DNA of 8,304 nt, taken from NCBI GenBank assembly GCA_017404585.1, contig JAFRCB010000021.1:1-8304 (forward strand), in the 5' to 3' direction. The notes under the pieces were generated by a model. It was not told the origin of the DNA, ran no database searches, and saw nothing but the letters and a program-made list of their open reading frames with translations. This document shows, one piece after another, positions 1-4,239 of the stretch. The DNA comes from Lachnospiraceae bacterium. Its GTDB lineage: Bacteria; Bacillota; Clostridia; Lachnospirales; Lachnospiraceae. The translations under genes and the position numbers were made by a program. Position 1 is the stretch's first letter. Each line of letters starts with the position of its first letter.

Positions 1-79
1 CAGACGTTATTTGCAAATGTCTGACATATATAGTGATGACACCGCCTGATGCGGCAGCTCCTTCGCGTAAGAGTGAACC
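1..79. other. Non-coding stretch upstream of the toxin-antitoxin promoter, with an edge palindrome
   Basis: I see no convincing gene here. Positions 1-8 (CAGACGTT) can pair with 16-23 (AATGTCTG) as an 8-bp stem with one G-T pair. Nested within it, 9-18 reads ATTTGCAAAT, a perfect 10-bp palindrome. No T-run follows, so it is not an obvious terminator on the plus strand. It could be an operator or the tail of an element lying outside the window. A 4-bp CCGC/GCGG hairpin at 43-55 is too small to interpret. Confidence 0.3.
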
Positions 80-127
80 TTGACTTTATTGGGTTTACCG
101 TATATCATGTATATATGATAAAGGAGG
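80..127 (+). promoter_or_regulatory. Promoter, palindromic operator and ribosome binding site of the toxin-antitoxin operon
   Basis: A -35 box TTGACT (80-85) is followed after exactly 17 bases by the -10 box TATCAT (103-108). The -10 is also the left arm of an inverted repeat: TATCAT (103-108), a 6-base AT-only-but-one spacer (109-114), ATGATA (115-120). A regulator bound here would cover the -10 and the predicted start of transcription. The next gene encodes a ribbon-helix-helix protein, and such antitoxins commonly repress their own operons through palindromes of this kind. A near-consensus AAGGAGG (121-127) lies 7 bases before the ATG at 135. The promoter is seen directly; which protein binds is inferred. 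Confidence 0.7.
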
Positions 128-134
128 GCGCTGT

Positions 135-404
135 ATGGCAACAAAGGCTATGAATATCAAAATGGACGAAGAAAGGCTGGCAGATATTAAAAGTGTTGCA
201 GCTGTATTTCATATGTCAATTACAGATGTTGTGATGGATGCGTTGGATGAATATCTCCCAAAGATGAAGAATGATCCGTTCTACCGTCTCACAGCGAACG
301 TGGAAGAAGCGTCAGAAGAAGAAACACAGGAGATATTAGGAGAACTGGAGGCTTTATCGGACGATGATCTGAAAATTGCGTCAGTAAAGCATTTTTCTGT
401 ATGA
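135..404 (+). CDS. Type II antitoxin, ribbon-helix-helix (RelB/CopG-like)
   Basis: The 89-residue protein is the probable antitoxin for the toxin encoded 12 bases downstream. Residues 6-11 (MNIKMD) fit the DNA-contacting beta strand of a ribbon-helix-helix domain. They are followed by helix A (about 12-25) and helix B (about 28-44), with a short HMSITD turn between them. After residue 50 the chain becomes acidic (EEASEEETQE and later SDDD), typical of the flexible tail that wraps and neutralises a basic RelE-like toxin. It is expected to dimerise, bind the palindrome at 103-120 and repress the operon, more strongly when complexed with toxin. The start at 135 has an excellent ribosome binding site. 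Codon choice is more AT-rich than in the genes from 741 on, which hints at separate origin. The family call rests on the fold pattern and the partner, not on a search. Confidence 0.78.
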   Translation: MATKAMNIKMDEERLADIKSVAAVFHMSITDVVMDALDEYLPKMKNDPFYRLTANVEEASEEETQEILGELEALSDDDLKIASVKHFSV

Positions 405-416
405 CCGGAGGCGTGG

Positions 417-719
417 ATGGCTAAAGAATCAGGATTTTCGTATGATATCCAATATACAAAGGCAGCAGAGAAATTTTTCAGGAAGCATGAGGACATCAGA
501 ACCGAGTACGAGAGCTCGATAAAGGAGCTTATGGTTGGAGAGTTCCCGGAGAAAGTTGATGTTAAGCGAATTAAAGGGAAACATAGCAATTATTATCGGA
601 TCAGGTTAGGCGGTTACCGTGTGGTGTATACTATAATCAATGGAACAATAGTTGTAGTCAGTACGCTTATGGCCGGTTCCCGAGGTGATGTCTACAAAAA
701 AATGAGCGGACTGAAATAA
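417..719 (+). CDS. Type II toxin, RelE/ParE superfamily (mRNA interferase-like)
   Basis: This is a 100-residue basic protein with the layout of the RelE/ParE fold: an N-terminal strand (YDIQYTKAAEKFF, 9-21), a helical hairpin (about 22-42), then a beta sheet. The conserved core runs from VKRIKG (49-54) through YYRIRLGGYRVVYTI (59-73), and ends in the family's typical tail around MAGSRGDVY (85-93). Candidate RNA-contacting residues are Lys53, Lys55, Arg61, Arg63, Arg68, Arg89 and Tyr93. The basic core together with the terminal Arg and Tyr resembles ribosome-dependent RelE mRNA cleavers more than ParE gyrase poisons, but sequence alone cannot settle this. The ATG at 417 has GGAGG (407-411) just upstream. 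The 12-base gap to the antitoxin stop implies co-transcription and probably coupled translation. I see no truncation or frameshift, so the pair looks intact. Confidence 0.82.
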   Translation: MAKESGFSYDIQYTKAAEKFFRKHEDIRTEYESSIKELMVGEFPEKVDVKRIKGKHSNYYRIRLGGYRVVYTIINGTIVVVSTLMAGSRGDVYKKMSGLK

Positions 720-740
720 TCAGAATTACAGGAGATCAAA

Positions 741-1481
741 ATGAAAGAGTTTTATATTGACAGTGACGGAACCCGTCTGCATGCAAAGCTTGATTGCCCG
801 GAAGGATCGAAAAAAGGACCGCTCTGCATTCTGATCCACGGTTTCACGGGGGATATGGAGGAAGAACATCTCATCGCAGCCCGGGATGCTATGCTGGAAG
901 CCGGCGTCGCCGTTCTCCGCGCGGAAATGTACGGCCACGGCGGGAGCGATGGCGAGTTCAGAAAGCATACTCTGTATAAATGGGTGACAAATGCTATTGA
1001 TGTTGTGAATTACGCAAAGTCTCTGGACTTTGTGACGGATCTCATTCTCTGCGGTCATTCCCAGGGAGGTCTTCTGACCATGCTGATCGGCGGTATGTTT
1101 GCGGATGATTTTAAGGCAATCATTCCGCTCTCGCCGGCCTGGATGATTCCGGAGAATGCCAGAGAAGGGATCATACTGGGAATGACATTTGATCCGGAGC
1201 ACATCCCCGAGAGTATTGCCTTTGATGAGCGGGAATTATCCGGAGACTACATCCGTGTAGCCCGCACTATCCATGTAGAGGATGAGATCGCAAGGTATGA
1301 AGGCCCGGTCCTCATCGTACATGGCGATGCGGATGAATCTGTTCCGTTCTTCTATGCGGAGAAGGCTGAAAGACTCTATAAAAACGCAAAACTGGTGCCG
1401 ATCCCCGGTGATGACCACTGCTTTAACCTTCATGTGGATATGATGGCGGAGGCAATCAGGGACTTTTTGGTCAGCCTCTGA
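741..1481 (+). CDS. Alpha/beta hydrolase, cinnamoyl/feruloyl esterase type (Est1E-like)
   Basis: This 246-residue serine hydrolase probably cleaves hydroxycinnamate (ferulate, p-coumarate) esters or similar small esters. Visible features are the oxyanion-hole motif HGFTG (33-37), the nucleophile elbow GHSQGG (105-110) with Ser107, an Asp in HGDADESVP (Asp198 most likely), and His226 in PGDDHC. Together they make a complete catalytic triad. MYGHGGSDGEF (63-73), KLDFVTD-like text at 93-100 and PLSPAWMIP (129-137) match my memory of the Butyrivibrio proteoclasticus esterase Est1E, including its inserted lid region between about 133 and 185. There is no signal peptide, so the enzyme should act in the cytoplasm on imported small esters. 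AGGAGA (730-735) sits 5 bases before the ATG. The gene starts 21 bases after the toxin stop, so it may be read from the toxin-antitoxin promoter; I found no clear promoter of its own. Substrate is inferred; a lysophospholipase-like or general acyl esterase role is the alternative. Confidence 0.85.
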   Translation: MKEFYIDSDGTRLHAKLDCPEGSKKGPLCILIHGFTGDMEEEHLIAARDAMLEAGVAVLRAEMYGHGGSDGEFRKHTLYKWVTNAIDVVNYAKSLDFVTDLILCGHSQGGLLTMLIGGMFADDFKAIIPLSPAWMIPENAREGIILGMTFDPEHIPESIAFDERELSGDYIRVARTIHVEDEIARYEGPVLIVHGDADESVPFFYAEKAERLYKNAKLVPIPGDDHCFNLHVDMMAEAIRDFLVSL

Positions 1482-1521
1482 AGGAAGCGCAGACCAGAGA
1501 ATTCTTGAAAGGAATTTACGG

Positions 1522-1989
1522 ATGATCACTATAGATATACCCGGAAGAGATATGATCACGATTGAGCATCTTGTGCTTGATTATAACGGAACCGTGGCAG
1601 AAGACGGGCAGCTCATAGACGGCGTGGAGGAGAGGATGAGGGCTCTTAAAGAACTCGTCGACATACACGTGCTGACAGCGGATACATACGGCACAGTGCG
1701 CGCCCAGTGTGACCCTATAGGCGTGCATGTGGAGACCTTTCCCCGGGCGGGCGCAGCCGAGTGCAAACTGGAGATCGTACAAAGATTAGGCAGCCATGTC
1801 ATGTGCGTCGGCAACGGTTTCAATGATGTTCTCATGTTTGACGCGGCCGATCTTTCCGTCGCTGTGCTCGAAAAAGAGGGGACATATGCCGGACTTATAG
1901 CGCATGCGGATATAGTGACGAGAAGTATTGTAGACGCATTTGATCTGCTGATCAGGACGGACAGAATGAGAGCTACCTTAAGGACATGA
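1522..1989 (+). CDS. Small HAD-family protein, soluble P-type ATPase-like (COG4087-type)
   Basis: The 155-residue protein is a minimal HAD Rossmann domain without a cap. Motif I is DYNGT (20-24) with nucleophile Asp20. Motif II is LTAD (51-54) with Thr52. The motif III lysine is probably Lys82. Motif IV is GNGFND (97-102) with the metal-binding Asp102. The second motif I residue, normally the Asp acid/base of HAD phosphatases, is Asn22. Similar DYNGT proteins are known as 'soluble P-type ATPase'-like HAD proteins of unknown substrate. The end of the chain (DIVTRSIVDAFDLL) also fits that group. The ATG at 1522 is preferred over the one at 1552 because AAAGGAA (1508-1514) lies 7 bases upstream and homologues I recall begin with a similar IxIPGR segment. 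It follows the esterase after 40 bases, so the two are probably co-transcribed. No specific reaction can be assigned. Confidence 0.8.
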   Translation: MITIDIPGRDMITIEHLVLDYNGTVAEDGQLIDGVEERMRALKELVDIHVLTADTYGTVRAQCDPIGVHVETFPRAGAAECKLEIVQRLGSHVMCVGNGFNDVLMFDAADLSVAVLEKEGTYAGLIAHADIVTRSIVDAFDLLIRTDRMRATLRT

Positions 1990-2001
1990 GAGGACAATAA
2001 A

Positions 2002-2040
2002 GAACCCCCGCAGGGCGCCAAAGATGCCTTGCGGGGGTTC
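2002..2040 (-). terminator. Rho-independent terminator between convergent genes, best for the minus strand
   Basis: GAACCCCCGCAGGGC (2002-2016) pairs with GCCTTGCGGGGGTTC (2026-2040), giving a 15-bp stem with one G-U pair and a 9-base loop. On the minus strand it is followed by TTTATTGTCC, a U-rich though interrupted tail, so it should end the carrier-aldolase transcript, whose last stop codon is at 2108-2110. On the plus strand it lies 12 bases after the HAD stop but is followed by AGCGATGCAT with no T-run. It could still stop or stabilise the esterase-HAD transcript. The remaining bases, 2041-2107, show no further feature. Confidence 0.8.
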
Positions 2041-2107
2041 AGCGATGCATATGCGTGCGTTTATGCCTGCGTCACTAAGCCGACAAGTGCACTCCTGCCA
2101 GTTCCAA

Positions 2108-2899
2108 TTAAAGTTTGCTTACTATCTCAGCCATCTTAGCGCCGTCATCTACCCAGAGTTCTCTGAGCTTCTTGAATTCATCTCCGAGGGAGAAATCACG
2201 GACACCAAGGTCAATGTAGTACTGAAGCTGATCCGGCTTCAGGACCTCGCATCTCGGGCGGACGCCGTATTTCAGAGCAGTCTCGATCATCTCCCGCTCA
2301 GCGGCCTTCCAATCCTCCACGATATCAGCACTGTTCTTTCCGAGACTCATGCTGTAGTCGGACGGACCGAACTGGACCATGTCGACGCCCTCGATCTGGC
2401 AGATTTCTTCAACCTGTTTCATGGAGCAGTCTTTTTCAATCATGAAAGCGAGCACAACGTCATCGAGTCTCGCCGCGTGGTCGAGCTGCGGCAGATAGGT
2501 CTGTGTTCCGATAAAACGTCTGCTGGGGACACCGAAGCGGCCTTTGGACCAGGGAGTGTCGGATTTCATGGCTTCCACCGTCTCACGGACCTCATCGGCT
2601 GTGTGATGATCGGCGAAGAGAATCGCCTGGAAACCGGCAGCGACAGCTTTCTGAGCGACATATTTCCTTCCCTGGAAGTCGACTTTCATCATGCTGCCCA
2701 TGTTGTGGAGCTCAGCTGCCCTGCAGATGTTCTCGAGGTCAAGCTGCGTGAAAGGAGCGTATTCGCCGACGAACTCTATGTAATCGAAATTGCCGGTCGC
2801 TCCGATCGCCTCGGTGTAGAATGGCCATGTGCTCCATAGTCTTGTCGATGTGGTGCATTTGTTGTCATTGAGCAGCCGTCTGATCTTATTTTCTTTCAT
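2108..2899 (-). CDS. HpcH/HpaI aldolase/citrate lyase-fold protein, divergent subfamily
   Basis: The 263-residue protein has the TIM-barrel pattern of the HpcH/HpaI family, whose members perform metal-dependent retro-aldol cleavage of keto-hydroxy acids. The metal-ligand motifs are present: Glu155 in MIEK and Asp181 in FGPSDYSMSLG. GVDMVQFGPSDYS (171-183) is the usual barrel strand and loop. Two residues considered catalytic in HpaI aldolases appear changed by eye. The usual GEHAP motif reads GEYAP (45-49), putting Tyr47 in place of His, and the following VRV motif reads MKVD (71-74), putting Lys72 in place of Arg. Similar uncharacterised proteins with an EYAPF motif exist, so this is a subfamily rather than a damaged gene. 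The ATG at 2899 has GAAAGGAAG (2908-2916) upstream. It is the second gene after the carrier, 96 bases downstream, and probably shares its substrate pathway. The reaction is unknown. Confidence 0.85.
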   Translation of the reverse strand: MKENKIRRLLNDNKCTTSTRLWSTWPFYTEAIGATGNFDYIEFVGEYAPFTQLDLENICRAAELHNMGSMMKVDFQGRKYVAQKAVAAGFQAILFADHHTADEVRETVEAMKSDTPWSKGRFGVPSRRFIGTQTYLPQLDHAARLDDVVLAFMIEKDCSMKQVEEICQIEGVDMVQFGPSDYSMSLGKNSADIVEDWKAAEREMIETALKYGVRPRCEVLKPDQLQYYIDLGVRDFSLGDEFKKLRELWVDDGAKMAEIVSKL

Positions 2900-2981
2900 A
2901 ACGCAAACTTCCTTTCGGTGGTAAATTGAGTCTTATGTGCCAGGCGAAGAAACCCAGGCAGTGCCCTGATGAGAAGAAGTG

Positions 2982-3004
2982 CCGGGGTAAATGAGTTACC
3001 CCGG
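2982..3004 (-). promoter_or_regulatory. Perfect hairpin over the carrier stop codon (attenuator, weak terminator or mRNA stabiliser)
   Basis: CCGGGGTAA (2982-2990), a 5-base loop, and TTACCCCGG (2996-3004) form a perfect 9-bp stem. Read on the minus strand, the TAA stop codon of the carrier gene (2996-2998) closes the loop side of the first arm. The bases after the stem on that strand are CACTTCTTCTCATC, pyrimidine-rich but without a true U-run, so complete termination seems unlikely. Its place between two genes of one transcript suits partial termination or protection of the upstream message from 3' decay. The structure is seen directly; the role is inferred. Confidence 0.5.
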
Positions 3005-3934
3005 GAACATCATCTGATATATAAAGATGATAAGAGGCATTGTGACAACACACAGAAGCGTAGTCATTACGTTATAGATGCCGGCTTTGGCTGCATCCTT
3101 ATTATGCAGGACTGCGATCTGGACGATCGAGCTTGCGGAAGGCGCGCCGGCGCCGAGTATGACGACCATGAAGATCGGCCGAAGCTCGGGGTGACGTGTG
3201 AGAAATCCTGTTGCGTACAGTATGAGCATTGACAAAATGGGGACAGCCAGAAGTCTGCCGAAGGATACCAGATAGGCTTTTTTATATGTGAATACAGTCT
3301 TGATATTTATTCCGGCGATGACCATGCCGACAAGCAGCATCGATGAGGCGGCGACCATGTCGTTGAACCCTTTGGCTGCCGCGTCGATGACGGACGGTAC
3401 GGCAATTCTCGTAACAAGGAAAAAAAGTCCGATATAGAGCGCTATCAGGTTCGGATTCAGCAGGAGCTTTCTTACGTTGACAGTTCGATCTCCCTTGATG
3501 ATGGAGAAACAGTGGGTCCAGAGCAGCAAGTTGAACGGGATCTGGAAGGAACTGCAATAAAAGACCATCTCATCTCCGAGTGCCATGCTGACGAGAGGCA
3601 GCAGGAGGTTGCCTACATTGGCGTAAATAATCGTCGAGCGGTCAATCGCGTCCAGACCGAACGGTTTCATACATATTCTGGACATGAGCATCGAGAGCAG
3701 TATTGTCGCGGTGGCAAGCAGCGTGCCGAAGATAAATCCGTGCATGCGCTCCGGAGTGAGGTCGATCTGAAACGCGCGGGCTATGAGGCAGGGCTGCAAT
3801 ACATAGACGAGAAGAACGGAGATGACCCGGGTGTCATCCTCCCGAAGAAGCTTGAACCTGACCAGCGCGAAGCCGACAATTGCCATGAGCATCATGGCGA
3901 CCAACTTGTTGAATAAAATCAGACTGAATTCCAT
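2996..3934 (-). CDS. AEC (auxin efflux carrier) family transporter
   Basis: The 312-residue integral membrane protein has about ten hydrophobic segments, roughly at residues 5-25, 37-55, 66-86, 100-120, 125-145, 162-180, 194-212, 223-243, 252-274 and 285-309. This matches the two five-helix halves of the AEC family. Family-typical stretches are YANVGNLLLPL (104-114), NPNLIALYIG (160-169) and GAPSASSIVQIA (263-274). Bacterial relatives include carriers of malate and malonate, so a small organic acid is the likely cargo. The start at 3934 (MEFSLILF) is chosen over the in-frame ATG at 3979 because AAAGGAAA (3942-3949) lies 7 bases upstream, the extra 15 residues are hydrophilic, and the likely -10 box would fall inside the longer version. 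It heads the unit ending with the HpcH/HpaI-fold gene, which suggests uptake or export of that protein's substrate or product. Confidence 0.88.
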   Translation of the reverse strand: MEFSLILFNKLVAMMLMAIVGFALVRFKLLREDDTRVISVLLVYVLQPCLIARAFQIDLTPERMHGFIFGTLLATATILLSMLMSRICMKPFGLDAIDRSTIIYANVGNLLLPLVSMALGDEMVFYCSSFQIPFNLLLWTHCFSIIKGDRTVNVRKLLLNPNLIALYIGLFFLVTRIAVPSVIDAAAKGFNDMVAASSMLLVGMVIAGINIKTVFTYKKAYLVSFGRLLAVPILSMLILYATGFLTRHPELRPIFMVVILGAGAPSASSIVQIAVLHNKDAAKAGIYNVMTTLLCVVTMPLIIFIYQMMFPG

Positions 3935-3967
3935 AGATGTATTTCCTTTGCTGTATTTCCGGGCTTT

Positions 3968-3996
3968 ATCATACATCATAGGGCTGATTTATTCCA
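3968..3996 (-). promoter_or_regulatory. Tentative promoter of the carrier-aldolase operon
   Basis: On the minus strand TATGAT (3973 to 3968) matches the -10 consensus at five of six positions. A weak -35 candidate TGGAAT (3996 to 3991) lies 17 bases upstream, matching only about half the consensus. Transcription would begin near 3961, leaving about 27 bases before the chosen ATG at 3934. This agrees with the shorter start of the carrier. Confidence 0.35.
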
Positions 3997-4092
3997 GTAC
4001 GAGTTTTTCGATGAAGATGATGTTTGCTGCCGGGATACGGAACTATGCAGCAGCCTGCCTGAACTGCCCCTGCTAAGTCATTAATACGTATG

Positions 4093-4120
4093 TGAACAGA
4101 AGGCTATTCTGTGGTATACT
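4093..4120 (+). promoter_or_regulatory. Promoter of sbcDC with extended -10
   Basis: TATACT (4115-4120) preceded by TGG (4112-4114) forms an extended -10 element. TGAACA (4093-4098), 16 bases upstream, is an acceptable -35. Transcription should start near 4127, giving sbcD a leader of about 113 bases, long for a housekeeping gene and rich in helices. No LexA-like palindrome was recognised across the promoter. Confidence 0.65.
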
Positions 4121-4129
4121 ATTAAAATG

Positions 4130-4239
4130 GCAGCCATACATAAGGTACTCACGAAAATCCTGCTGAGTATGGTGTGTGAGACGAAAACACAGCGTGTGGA
4201 GCCTTCAGCAGTCACCTGTAAAATGAGAGGACAACTAGA
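4130..4239 (+). promoter_or_regulatory. Candidate structured leader RNA of sbcD (sbcD motif-like)
   Basis: The sbcD leader can form several perfect helices. CCATAC (4134-4139) pairs with GTATGG (4167-4172). CTGCTGA (4160-4166) pairs with TCAGCAG (4205-4211). TACTCA (4146-4151) pairs with TGAGTA (4164-4169). TGTGT (4173-4177) pairs with ACACA (4187-4191). The first two cross, and strand 4160-4166 abuts 4167-4172 with no gap, the arrangement of a stacked H-type pseudoknot; the third helix is a competing fold. The sbcD ribosome binding site AGAGGA (4226-4231) lies just after the last helix, well placed for control of translation. I recall that a comparative RNA survey named a motif 'sbcD' upstream of such genes, but I cannot confirm that this sequence matches it. 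Confidence 0.45.

Larger units (their letters stand above)
3935..4126. other. Divergent intergenic region between the carrier operon and sbcDC
   Basis: No gene is supported here. It carries the two outward promoters listed separately. Between them, TGCTGC (4025-4030) can pair with GCAGCA (4047-4052) across a 16-base gap. This inverted repeat lacks a T-run and may be a regulator site upstream of either promoter, or nothing. I saw no longer repeat and no second palindrome. Confidence 0.4.

Noticed and set aside
41..56. CCGC/GCGG mini-hairpin resembling part of enterobacterial REP repeats
   Set aside because: The stem is only 4 bp, there is a single copy and the host is not enterobacterial, so it is not evidence for a repeat family.
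1986..1997. ATGAGAGGACAA here recurs at 4223-4234 before sbcD
   Set aside because: The copy before sbcD is its ribosome binding site, and the copy at the HAD stop has no gene after it. A 12-base match built around AGAGGA is most simply chance.
2024..2839. A 271-codon plus-strand frame opposite the HpcH/HpaI-fold gene
   Set aside because: The minus-strand protein has clear family motifs. The plus-strand frame has none, and its start falls inside the terminator hairpin.
3935..3979. A 15-residue N-terminal extension of the carrier from the ATG at 3979
   Set aside because: There is no ribosome binding site before 3979, the added residues are hydrophilic and unlike the family, and a better start with AAAGGAAA lies at 3934.
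3512..4076. Two plus-strand frames opposite the carrier gene (3512-3916 and 3822-4076)
   Set aside because: The carrier on the minus strand shows AEC membrane segments. These frames show no domain and no ribosome binding site.
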